Under the pieces are notes generated by a model. The model was not told the origin of the DNA, made no database searches, and saw only the letters and a list, made by a program, of their open reading frames with translations. 64,000 nucleotides of DNA. It comes from Salticus scenicus (Eukaryota > Arthropoda > Arachnida > Araneae > Salticidae). The stretch covers positions 323,234,738 through 323,298,737 of the forward strand of contig OZ005652.1 of the NCBI GenBank assembly GCA_963930645.1, read 5' to 3'. Shown one piece after another: positions 35,719 through 45,867 of this stretch. Numbering within the stretch: the stretch's first letter is position 1; the number at the start of each line of letters is the position of its first letter. The translations under genes and the position numbers were made by a program.

Positions 35719-35979
35719 TAAGGTAACTACACCAGTGCTCGGCACCTTTAAAATTTGCACCAGTGTTCGTCACCCTCACAAAAAACATGTTAAAAGAAGC
35801 GTTTAATAACATCTATGAATTTGAAAAACCGGCGCTAAATCCCCTAGAACCGGATAATCATGCTCAAACCGATTTAAATCCATAGATGTTAATTAACGAT
35901 TATTTTAGCACGTCTTTTGTAAGGGTGACGAACACTGGTGCAGATTTTAAGGGTGACGAGCACTGCTGTCTTTACCTTA
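35719..35979. mobile_element. 261 bp foldback element
   Basis: Two arms of about 110 bp are imperfect inverted repeats: taaggtaa at the tips, then 'cagtgctcg', 'caccagtgttcgtcaccc' and 'taacatctatg'. Inside each arm the phrase 'cagtg(c/t)tcgtcacc' occurs twice in direct orientation, so each arm is itself duplicated. The centre contains 'ccccctagaaccgg'-like sequence and no coding frame. It is most likely a MITE or foldback transposon; the target duplication was not resolved. Confidence 0.8.
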
Positions 35980-36155
35980 GATAGTTTTAACCGCTTCGTT
36001 CGTCAATAGGCTTAATTGAATCATTTTAAAGAGATTTGGATTGTTTAATTTATATATTTATTGAAAAGCTTCAAGAAGTAAGCTCTTTGGATAAAAAGAC
36101 CTTGGTTCAAGTCTCCACTGCTTTTGGTAACGAGTTCGCTACTCCTAACGTGCTG

Positions 36156-36273
36156 CACTGTAAAAAAATAACTATTACCAGCTGCAAGAAACTCTCTGTG
36201 ATTGGAGAAAATAATTATTTTTTCCAACCACAGAGAGTATCTAGCAGCTGGTAATAGTTATTTTTTTAAAGTG
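36156..36273. mobile_element. 118 bp palindromic MITE
   Basis: The two halves are almost fully complementary: cactgtaaaaaaataac, 'tattaccagctgc' and 'actctctgtg' meet their complements around a short centre at about 36207-36222. The tip cactgtaaa is the same as that of the 1.27 kb element at 24703-25967, which may point to shared transposition machinery. Three open frames overlap it on both strands only because it is a palindrome. Confidence 0.78.
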
Positions 36274-36279
36274 TGGATT

Positions 36280-37290
36280 TTAGATTCCACCAGAACAAAA
36301 CGAACCAATACTGTTCTTACAAGAACGTTCTCTGCAAGGACGGTAATGAACGGTAAGATCTGTTCTGCTGTTAGTAGCATCTAGGGTGCCTGTCTATCAC
36401 GGGCGTACACTGCTAAGCCAGATCCCCACTGCTTGCGGCTTCACCTTACACGAAAATAAATTATTTTTCATACGAACCTCGGTTGGCAGTTCCAAAGCTT
36501 TCAATAGTAAGTTTTCCGTTCTCATTATGCCAAAATCGGGTTCCCCTCGCGACATAACATTTTTAATTTATAAAACATTACACGAAATGAATATACACTG
36601 ATTTTTAACGCAACAAAATTTATTTAACTAAAAAAGAATACAGTTTAGTAGTCGAGTTCTATTTTTGATTTTCCTTCTTTACGTATTAATGCATATAAAG
36701 GCTCCTATAATTATAGGGACTCTACTCTGTAAGAACGGTACTGATATAACACAAGAACTTGACCGTTTTCTTGATTACAGATGGTGGAAATATTTACTTA
36801 GAGCTTAAAAATCTGGGGGAAAAAACGCAATTTTCGATTTCAAGTTGTTTGGTTTTACAACCGGACGAACCAATTAAGCTTAAAACCAGTATGTGGTATT
36901 ATTAACAATCATTTAAAAATGATGTGCGGAAAATTTTTAATAATTTTAAATAATTACACAAATAAAATATATTATACCTTGTTATATAACCACTAACAAT
37001 TTAATGGTCATTTTATTCAGCTTAATTTGATTGAAGTAGCAGGAAATAAAATGTTGTAGATTTTAGAGAATCTTTTCCTTTATTCTTTTTACTTTTACAC
37101 ATAAAATATTTAAGTGCATTCTGTTTAATAACAAAACCCATAATTTTATAAAATAGAAATGTTAATATATTATAAACACAGATATTTTCTGTTCTTCTCA
37201 TAATACAATATTTACACAAGAAAGCTTAACAGAAGATATGAAAACGATATATTTTAACATAAAGAAAGTATATCTTTACAATATTACACA
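36280..37290. other. Unrecognised DNA
   Basis: The interval 36280-36560 is less AT-rich ('cgggcgtacactgctaagcc', 'gttggcagttccaaagc') and may be old repeat or exon-like DNA. The 71-codon plus frame at 36386-36601 has no motif I know. The rest is AT-rich. Confidence 0.4.
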
Positions 37291-37293
37291 AGC

Positions 37294-37324
<31 letters not shown>

Positions 37325-37332
<8 letters not shown>

Positions 37333-37445
37333 AAATTAAAAACACGTTAAAAATACATTTATTAAAAATATAAAAGCTTCCAAAGCTTTTCACCTAGATA
37401 AAACAAGGCATCATCAGGGAATTGGTTTTATACACAACAGAGCAG
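37325..37445 (-). mobile_element. PLE terminal repeat fragment with hammerhead-like core
   Basis: On the minus strand ctgatga (37417-37411) is followed by one unpaired T, a stem-loop gcct...aggt and gaa. A very short stem III with the palindrome aagctt follows. The flanking ttcc before the core can pair with ggaa after it (37418-37421 with 37378-37381). This is the arrangement of the small type-I hammerheads known from PLE terminal repeats, with one extra base before stem II. It is followed by 'tattttaataaatg...taacgtgttttta'-type sequence shared with 28269-28503. Confidence 0.5.
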
Positions 37446-37460
37446 TTATATGGTACAGAA

Positions 37461-37505
<45 letters not shown>

Positions 37506-37599
37506 ATAAAATTTAAATATAAGATAAAGTAAAACTTGAATTATTAAATATATAGAACTAGAACAGAGTTTTTATAAGCCAATGCGCAAATGCAGCAAA

Positions 37600-37800
37600 A
37601 GGAAATATAAAACTATAATAAATAAGTAAAATAAGTAAAGCCAGATGAAAAATTAATCCCAAAACACATGGGGGCGTTCATCAGGGGACTCCCACATGTA
37701 GGGAAAGGAATATGAGAAGTTTCTGAGGAAACGCTGATAAATTAACCAAAAAAGACTTTTCTAGACCCCAACTTCTCACAGATGGAAGCAAGACCATACA
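37600..37800 (-). mobile_element. PLE-like 3' region, family P2
   Basis: On the minus strand the order is gagaagttggggtcta, 'ttcctcagaaacttctc', 'ccctacatgtgggag', cccctgatgaacg and a 'tttgggattaattt' tail. The same order appears on the plus strand at 54280-54400 ('gagaagttgggggcta', 'ttcagaaacttctc', 'cccctacactgagggg', 'ccctgatgaagat', 'tgggatataattt'). I infer a common terminal region; assignment to PLEs rests on the layout and the ctgatga box, not on coding sequence. Confidence 0.45.
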
Positions 37801-37987
37801 GCAAACAAATTTAATTAATACAAAGCATAAAAGCTATTAAATTCAGAAAACAGGCACAAAATATAATACATCAAAATAAAATACAAGAATATAAATAATG
37901 CAAGAATATATAAATTGATGTATTATATTTGTGCTTGTTTCGTATTGGTAAGAATATTTTTTTTTTTTTTTTTTTTTTTTTAATTTT

Positions 37988-38073
37988 ACAATGATCAAAC
38001 ATCAGGAAGAGAGATTGGAATTAATCAACAATTATTGATTAATTCATATCTTCCTTCGCTTCCTGGTGTTTGA
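37988..38073. repeat. 86 bp hairpin
   Basis: tgatcaaacatcaggaag at the left pairs with cttcctggtgtttgatca at the right, and 'aattaatcaa' pairs with 'ttgattaatt' near the loop, with a bulged middle. The size is like a microRNA precursor, but it could equally be a small MITE. A T run (37959-37981) lies directly to the left. Confidence 0.65.
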
Positions 38074-38079
38074 TCACTG

Positions 38080-39231
38080 AAATGAAGAATTATTATTTAT
38101 GTGACAGAAATATAGAAATTATTTAGGATTACTAAAAATTAATTAAATAAGTTAATAAATATTAGCTACGTTCTAGAAACTATTTTAATAATAACAGTTA
38201 CTGAATTATATAACTACCGTAAAAGTAACATTATACATCATCTATTTTTTAAAAGGTACATTCAAATTCAAGTTTAAACGAAGAAGCTTTTAACATTAAA
38301 AATAAATTTAATTTTTTTTATTTATAAATATAGGAAATATTTTTTTAAATAATTTTCTTTATATCAGGTTTTTATGATATTCTAAACAAAACTTACATAA
38401 ATATAAATTTAGTGAAAATCGCCACAGTAATTATCTGTATATTCTTTCGTAATACGCCCTGGACATCATTTTAGTCTCATTATTCTCCATTTTCAATTGT
38501 AAACAAAATCTCATGCTCAGTTTAAATATTCATTTTCTAAATTTATAAAAATGCATGCAGTTATATTTTCAGAAAATTTTCTGGAGACATCGAAATAAAT
38601 TTTAGAAATAAGTGCTCAACAAACACGCAATAAATAAAAAAGCTTATTGTTTTATTTTACTTCGAAAAATTCATGTAATATTATGCTATGTAGGCAAGTT
38701 AAAACTGGAAAAAATGTAAAATAACTGAAGGAGAAACTAAATTTTCCTATAATGACTCACAATCTCAAAAATTTATGAAATGCATTTTGCAGTGCAATAA
38801 AAAAGTCCACGCACAAAACTATCATAAAATTTCATAAGGTATGCGGAGATGGTTTTTTTCATACAGTATATTTTAAATTTGAATATTTATATCCATATCA
38901 TTTTGCAAGAAAGTGACCGTGTGTTATTTTTAGAGTATGTCTGAAAAATATTCACAGCAAAATTTTACTTTCCTATTTTTATTTAAAAAATATATAAATA
39001 AAAATAAATAAAAATTTGATGAAATTTTTATTTTTTAAAAATATATAAATAAAAATAAATAAAAATTTGATGAAATTTTTATTTAAAAAAAATATATATA
39101 TAATACTTTTTTCAAAAATTTTAAGAGGAAATAAACTGATTTGAAAGATATTGATATGTGTTTCCAAATTTATTTATTTTTTTTTTTTTTTTTTTATGTT
39201 AAAAATAAGACATAATAGTTATAACCAATAG

Positions 39232-39283
<52 letters not shown>

Positions 39284-40125
39284 TTACATGCAAATCAATA
39301 AAAATTTCAACAGAAAATTACTGGTAATAATTTTCCTTAAGACTCATAAAATTACAGAGAAAAATGTACGGATATGTTAAAAAATCATTTTATATATGCA
39401 TTTTAACGGCTAATTTGATTAATTGGATTATTTAATTGGATTAATTATTTGTAAGAATATATTTGTGACATAGAATAATTTTTATGAAGTGGAAACAGTC
39501 ATTTTTAATTTTTATTAATAAATTAAATAACTAAAATAAATGAAAATACAAAATAATAATTGAAAATCTCGATTATTTATTTTTTTACTGAGAATTATTG
39601 TAATTTTATACTGGATTAACATTTCAGTGAAATTACAGATTTTTTTCACAGTTCATTCAAATATAAAATCTTTTTTACTTTTTTTTTTTTTTTTTTACCT
39701 ATCATATATATGACATAATAACTATTGTTTTTGTTTCGTTTTTTTCCCCCGCGATTAGAAGTCCTTGAATACGAAAATAAAGTTTTTAGAGGTTACATGT
39801 GCCTATGTATCTCCGTGTCTGTTCTTTACATAACTAAAAATTAAATATTATTAGGAAATCTAAATAAATTTTACCGCATACGGATATTAAGCGCCTTTCT
39901 TCTTCTTCTTCTTCTTTTGAAATCAGAGAAATGGTTTCTGTTCAAGGCAAAAGAATTCAAGTATATTACACCTATGGGATAAATTCCTTGTTAGTGCATT
40001 TTGACTTCTTTAAACTGTAATAAGCAGAATTAAATCAATGTATATATTATAAAGAGTTTTCGTTTAAGAAAGATACAATTAAAAAAAAAAAAAAAAAAAG
40101 TATTCAGTGAGACATTTTTTTTTTC
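38080..40125. other. AT-rich DNA with tandem and simple repeats
   Basis: A unit of about 51 bp ('aaatatataaataaaaataa...tttgatgaaatttttat') is present twice in tandem at about 38985-39090 and creates a repetitive minus-strand frame. There are T tracts at 39177-39195 and 39679-39697, an (AT)n at 39234-39284 and a (CTT)n at about 39897-39918. A dispersed-repeat-like block 'gtccttgaatacgaaaataa...tgtctgttctt' lies at about 39720-39860. No gene is seen. Confidence 0.5.
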
Positions 40126-40159
40126 TTTGAAAGCATACATTATGACATTAAATATGAAA

Positions 40160-40501
40160 ATAATATCGTTCATGTGAGCACCACGACTTCTTTGTACATA
40201 CTGCATTTTATCAACTCAATTTTCTATCACTCTTTCACATAAATTTGGTGTTATTTCACGAATAACACGTTCAATGTTGGTTTTTAATTGCTCAATTGTT
40301 ATTGGATTATCAGCATAAACTTGTGACTTAACATATCCCCAAAGAAAAAAATCACAATTGACCAAGTCGATTAACTGAATAACGTCGTCCATGAGTTCTT
40401 CTCAAATTTCTCTCAGTATTCACATATGAACACTGATTTTGATAAAATAATTTAATAATTTCAAAACGTTGTTCAAGCGTGTATCTTTGCATTAATGGCA
40501 T
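40160..40501 (-). pseudogene. Internally deleted Tc1/mariner-type transposase
   Basis: Reading on the minus strand from 40501, the frame starts MPLMQRYTLEQRFEIIKLFY, a transposase N-terminal helix-turn-helix. After about 40 residues it joins directly to a C-terminal part: FFLWGYVKSQVYADNPITIE, then RVIREITPNLCERVIEN and MQYVQRSRGAHMNDIIF. The whole catalytic core is missing. There are in-frame stops at the junction and in the C-terminal part. The family is related to the one behind the 21.1-21.6 kb element but is a different member. Element ends were not found. Confidence 0.78.
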
Positions 40502-40840
40502 AGCATACTAAACACAAATGACACAAGAAATGTCAAAAAATAATACGCAGTGTTGCCATTCTAACCATTTAAAATTGTATCATCCCTATTGGAAAACCAT
40601 TTATATACGAGTGCCTGTGTATTCGCAAAAGCAAGCTTCAAATACAAAACATACATGCGTCTATGATACAAAAAGCACCCACCATTCGGTTATAGTTCCA
40701 CAAAATAAGAGGGTTCGGAATTACTGGTCTGTTATACGAAATTGCTTGAAATGAAATTAAAGTTGATTAAATAATTAAGTTGATTAAAATTGATTTAACT
40801 TACATCTTTAACCGGAATAACATATTTTTATAGAAATGCA

Positions 40841-40886
40841 TAGTAAAGCAAATTAGAGTTAAGCGCCAATCTAATTTGCTTTACTA
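40841..40886. repeat. Short perfect hairpin (16 bp arms)
   Basis: tagtaaagcaaattag (40841-40856) and its exact complement (40871-40886) enclose a 14-base loop. It is close to the left end of the PLE fragment at 40915, but no functional link is visible. Confidence 0.75.
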
Positions 40887-40914
40887 TCAAATCTAATCAC
40901 AACCAAATTATTAT

Positions 40915-41450
40915 TATTAAAACAGGAATAAACTACTACGTCAGAAACGCCAAAGAAATATTATTGAGGTGCATACAGCTGTTTCGGTAGCCTAAAGCGT
41001 ACCGTCTTCAGTGCAAAAAGAATTCTGAATCTGGAGAAGTGCTCTTATATATAGGAGAGGGACCGGATTTAGTTCAACCAATAGGATTACGGAAGAGGTG
41101 GGGAGTGTGGCCAATAGGAATTAAGGAATGTGTAGCTGTGTAAACAGTAGAAAAACTAAGGAAATGCGGACTGAATGTAAAATTTCCAACAATCAGACAA
41201 ATAGGGAACAGCGAAATCACAATTTACAAGGTATTTAAAAGTTTTATAAATATGAAAAGCTTCAAAGAAATCGAGTTCATGAATGGATTTAGGTCCGCAA
41301 ATTATTTTAGCTGAATTAAATTTAAAATTATGATTTTCCTCCCAGCAATGTTTAGAAATAGCCGACGCTTTAGGCTACCGAAACAGCTGTATGCACCTCA
41401 ATAATATTTCTTTGGCGTTTCTGACGTAGTAGTTTATTCCTGTTTTAATA
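40915..41450 (-). mobile_element. 5'-truncated PLE with identical 86 bp inverted pLTR arms
   Basis: The arms 40915-41000 and 41365-41450 are identical inverted copies over 86 bp. Between them, on the minus strand, is the end of a PLE protein (41360-41156): HCWEENHNFKFNSAKII, ELDFFEAFHIYKTFKYLVN and FAVPYLSDCWKF, the region following the GIY-YIG endonuclease, ending in a stop. A non-coding part with 'ccggtccctctcctatatat' leads into the terminal repeat. That repeat holds ctgaaga, a stem ggta...tacc, gaaac, agct and gta, a hammerhead-like core (about 41015-40970). Only the left arm has the ctgaaga box; the right arm starts after it. This is the usual look of a truncated PLE copy with an inverted terminal tail. 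Confidence 0.85.
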
Positions 41451-41454
41451 TTCC

Positions 41455-42036
41455 AACGCCAAGTCTCCTGCTATTACAAATTATTATTATTTTATTATTT
41501 ATTTTATTTTATTTTATATTTTTATTTATTTATTTACTTATTTATTTTTTCTATCTGTGCAGAGTAAAATATTAGTAATTAATGAAAAAGAATGAACTTT
41601 TGATATTTTGAAAATCACTTAGTAGATTAAAGCTCAGTAATGTTTTCTTGTACGATCATTTATTTTATAATTTATTATTATTATTATTATTATTTAATAA
41701 TATCAGTTTTATCGAATTTTATTCTTAACAATTATTATTATCATTATTATTATTATTAGAACTGAGGACTATTAGTCTCAATCTGGGATTTTTGCGGTGT
41801 CATATTTCGATAGTTGGACATTTGTAGAAATCCAAAATTTATCGAAAATATAATTGAATAATTTGAAAGCGATGTTATAATTTGAAAAAAAAATAATAAT
41901 AATAGTCCTCCGTCCTAAACTAAATTCTGCTTTTGCCAGAATTTCATCAATGTATACATGTATATATATATATATATTTAAGAAAAAGAAAAAAAAAATT
42001 AATAATAATCAGTATCGAAACAAACACTATCAAAAA

Positions 42037-42081
<45 letters not shown>

Positions 42082-42838
42082 ATTTTGAATTAGTAAATAA
42101 AAAGTGCGTGTGCAAAATTAAGTAAAAAAAAAGTAAAAAAAAAAAAAAAACAATTTAATGATTTAATTTTTATGTAAAACATGATCGTCGCGTGCTATCT
42201 TAAAAAGTAGATGTTAAATTTAAAGTTTATGTAGTGCGTGTGGCATCTATAAAAATTGTTTTAATAAATAGAATAAAATAAAGAAAGCAACGATGTTGGT
42301 TGCATTTTGTTATATAATTTGAATTTTTTATTTATTTATTTATTTATTTATTTTTTTTTTTTTTTGTCTTTTAAACGAATGATTGAACCACAGATCTGTG
42401 ATATTTTAAAACAAAAAACTTTGAACATCATACAAATGCTTGTGTCATTTTAATAATAATAAAAAAAAATCACTCTTTTTATCATTTCTTTTACAGAAAG
42501 GTATAATATTGTAAAAGCAAGTTATTACTGAAATATGCATAACTGACAAACGGTTTTATGTTTGTAATTACTCAGTAAATACTTAAGTACATCATTACTT
42601 AACCAAGGATTACAATTTTTTTTCCCTTAACAAAAACGAGACAGAAAGAGAGAATGCTCAGAATAAACATGTAACAGTATAAAATAAGTTATTATTATTA
42701 TTATTATTATTATTTTATTTTATTTTTTATTTTTTTAGTAGGAGGTCTTTTGTGTTTTACGTAAAATTTTCTAAAGGTGAAACTTTTGAACGTTGAGATG
42801 AAATATGTTATGAAAAATATAACTCCGGTTATAACGCG

Positions 42839-42875
<37 letters not shown>

Positions 42876-43190
42876 GGCTAATACATTTATTTTTTAATTC
42901 AATTTAAAAATTAATTTTGACTAAATTTCAAAGTGAAACATTTTTTTTTCTTTCTACCTATATGCTATCCATTTATTTATATCAGCAGTTTAATGTTGAA
43001 ATATTAAATTAATGCCAAAAAAAAAAAAAAGTATTTAAAGTTATTTTAACACAAAAAATATCATGTTTTCCTGTAATTATAATCATATTGGTGTACGTAT
43101 GTTGTTTAAAAAAAGGCGAAATTTAAATAGATAAAAAAAAAAAAAAACACCACTTTTAGCATATTTCAAAAATCTATTATATATATATAT
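41455..43190. other. AT-rich DNA with homopolymer and trinucleotide runs
   Basis: (TTA)n-type runs lie near 41465-41545, 41680-41755 and 42690-42710, poly(T) tracts at 42041-42077 and 42840-42872, and a poly(A) of about 16 bases at 42135-42150. The phrase 'gtcctccgtcctaaac' at 41910 stands opposite 'aactgaggactattagtctc' at 41760 and may be the ends of a small inverted element. No gene is seen. Confidence 0.45.
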
Positions 43191-43194
43191 AGAT

Positions 43195-43410
43195 ATATAC
43201 ATATATACTTTCCGAACACTATAGTGAGGAAAGTATTGTAATCATGTCAAAAATCCGAATTTGAGATTTTGTTGTTTCTATACGTTTCAAGGTCCCCTGA
43301 GTCCGTTTTCACTATTTTTAAGATGATGTATGTATATGTGTGTGTATGTGTGTGTGTATGTGTGTATGTAAGTGTGTATGTCTGTGTGTATGTCTGTGAG
43401 TGAACACGCT
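43195..43410 (+). repeat. ACTTTC-headed dispersed repeat leading into a tandem array
   Basis: It begins actttccgaacactatagtg with the partner gaggaaagt, then 'gtcaaaaatccgaatttgag', 'acgtttcaaggtcccc' and a long GT/ATGT microsatellite (43325-43395). This is the best-preserved head of the family also seen at 775, 45735 and 47690. Confidence 0.65.
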
Positions 43411-44112
43411 AGCATCTAAACGCTTGGTTCGAATAAGCTGAAAGTTGGTACGCATATTGTAAGTCACCATAGTACGAACCCTATAGATTTTGGTGAATGG
43501 TTTTTTTCACTTATGGTTTTTTTTACAGGGACACAAAGAATAATTCTTTATCATTATGGCCTAAGGGACCAAAATCTTAAAAATGCAATAGCATCTAAAC
43601 GCCTTATTCAATTGAGCAAAAAAATTATACGCATATTATAGGTCACAGATACTCAAGCTCTATAGATTTTGGAGAATCGAGCACTTATAGTTTTTTAACA
43701 GGGACACAAAGAAAAATTCTTTACCATTATGGCCTATGGGGCCAAATTTTTAAAAATGTGATAGCGTCTAAACGCCTGATTAATATGAGCAAAAAAAATT
43801 GTGTACCTGTTATAGGTCACAGTTGCACCAACTGTATAGATTTTAGGGAATCCGGCACTTCCAGTTTTTTTACAGGGACACAAAGAAAAATTCTTTATCA
43901 TTTTGGCCTATGGGACCAAATTTTTAAAAGTGCTATAGCATCTAAACGCCTTATTCAACTGAGCTGAAAATTTATATGATTATTATAAATCACTGTTGTA
44001 CTAACTATAAGCATTTTGATGAATCTAGCATATATAGATTTTTACAGGGAAACAACAAACTATTCTTTATCATTATGATCTATGGGCTTAAAGTTCAGTA
44101 GCTTTAAACAAA
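43410..44112 (+). repeat. Tandem array, about 174-179 bp unit, four copies
   Basis: The phrase gcatctaaacgc starts at 43412, 43591, 43764 (as gcgtctaaacgc) and 43938, giving spacings of 179, 173 and 174 bases. Within each unit 'ttataggtcaca', 'tatagattttggagaat', 'acagggacacaaagaa' and 'ttatggcctatggg' recur in order. The last unit is the most diverged. The array directly follows the dispersed-repeat head, so it seems to be part of that element rather than an independent satellite. A 69-codon frame at 43758-43967 falls within it and is not a gene. Confidence 0.85.
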
Positions 44113-44114
44113 AC

Positions 44115-44250
44115 ATCGTGTAATATATGGAGAAAAATACTCAAGCACTCTATTATGGTTTTCTCTCTTTTGTTTGTTTAACAACTCCTCTTTTTTTACT
44201 TTATCTACAAAACTGTTAATGACTTAATGTTCAGAAAGTCGAGTGGAGTC

Positions 44251-44289
<39 letters not shown>

Positions 44290-45730
44290 CTATTAATTTT
44301 TTTATATACAAGGTATCTTAAAATAGTGAAATGCGGTTTCCTTTTTATTTAGTCAAAATAAGGACGAGCATTGCTTTGTGTATTAATAAACCCATGAGTT
44401 GTGCAATGGAATTCCAGAATTAAAACGTAGAATATACTTTTATTAGTTTTTATTAAAAAACTTCTGATAAAATGACATATTTTATTCTTTTATAAATCTT
44501 AAAACTTAAAATGCTCATTTATTATAAGAAACCTTTAAAAGGAGATTGAGAGGATCTAACGTCTCGTATTAATAGCATATTAGACGAAGAACAGAACCAG
44601 TAGAGTCTTTTCTCACCCAACATAAATATACGTATATATATATATATATATATATATTGCTTCAAATTACGTCACGCAATACATTGGCATATTAGTAATT
44701 TGCCTATTAAACAAGTTGTTAAATGTTGAAAAGGCATGTCATTAAAAGTAAATCCTACAAATGCAGTTGTACGCAAAGTTACTTAAAGTAGCTTACTCGT
44801 AACTCGGCAAAAGTTAAAGTAAAAAAAAAAAAAATCAAGACAAGTAATAATAATTTTAATTAATGACCAACCTGTAGGAAAATCGATAAACCTACCTAAC
44901 GATTCTTCACCTATTAGACATGGGATGGTTAATATAAATTTCGAAACGTGTTTAAAATAACAAACGAAATATGGTCATATCGATAAGATATTCTTCCCGT
45001 TAGTTTTCAAAATTGTATATTTTTAAATTTTTATGTAATTCACTCAAAACAAAATTGGTGAATGAGGATTTTTTTTTTTTTTTTTTTTTTTTTAATGCAA
45101 CAGTATTATTATTAAAAGAAACTGCATACTTGTATCTTTGAAACCGAGTGAGTTATGCTTAATAGAAAAATGAATATTGAACTTTGAGGCAACATACAAC
45201 ATAGAAATCTAAATTCGTAAAATATTATAAAAATATAATATTCTTAAAAATATTAACATTAAAATTATCTTAATACATTTAGAGTAGATTCATGATTTAA
45301 TCATGTATATTCTAATTAGTTTGTGGTATGGAGATCACCATTTATCATTTGAAAAAATAGAAGTAAAAAAGTAATAGTAGTATGAAAATGTATGTAAAAT
45401 ATTTTTAAACCAATCATAATATTTTAATACGACGCTCTAGCAAATTAACTAATCATTTATGGATTTAGCATAAGATTAAACATACATTAAACCTAATCTA
45501 AGAACGATTTCGTTATATAATATTAATTACTGTTAACATAGTTTCTTGTGTAGATTCCATTTTTAATTTTTATATTTATATTTTTATTAATTCTCAGCTA
45601 TTTGGTCTATGTCAGTATTATTTCTAATCTCTGCAATAGCCTAATAATATGATTTGATTTAAAAACCATTTTATTAATCACTAAAATGACTTTTAAGTAC
45701 CTTTAAATTATTAACACTTTTTTTTTTTTT
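44115..45730. other. AT-rich DNA, nothing recognised
   Basis: T tracts lie at 44261-44287, 45070-45093 and 45719-45742, and an (AT)n at about 44635-44657. No coding or structural feature was identified. Confidence 0.5.
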
Positions 45731-45734
45731 TTTT

Positions 45735-45866
45735 TTTTTTTTACTTTCTCTTATCCATATATATGGTAGAGAAAGCGTTGTTTTGGGTCAAATTTTCGAA
45801 TTGAGTTTTTATTAAATTTACACGTTTGTAGGTCCCTGACTCCAAAAAAACATGTTTTTAGCGGTT
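45735..45866 (+). repeat. ACTTTCTC-headed dispersed repeat, abutting a PLE
   Basis: It starts actttctcttatccatatat with the partner tggtagagaaag, then 'caaattttcgaattgag', 'acacgtttgtaggtccctga' and 'ttttagcggttgg'. The PLE coding remnant starts right after it, so the junction at about 45866 is the truncated 5' end of the PLE. Confidence 0.55.
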
Positions 45867-45867
45867 G

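Noticed and set aside
36036..36384. Three overlapping frames on both strands around 36.2 kb
   Set aside because: They arise because a palindromic MITE is read in both directions; the repeated MEKIIIFSNHRE start is the two arms.
37600..37800. Hammerhead ribozyme at cccctgatgaacg
   Set aside because: The ctgatga box has a possible stem after it but no GAAA partner, so the core is incomplete.
43410..44112. CRISPR or coding tandem repeat
   Set aside because: The unit is about 175 bp with no constant spacers, and no frame stays open across units.
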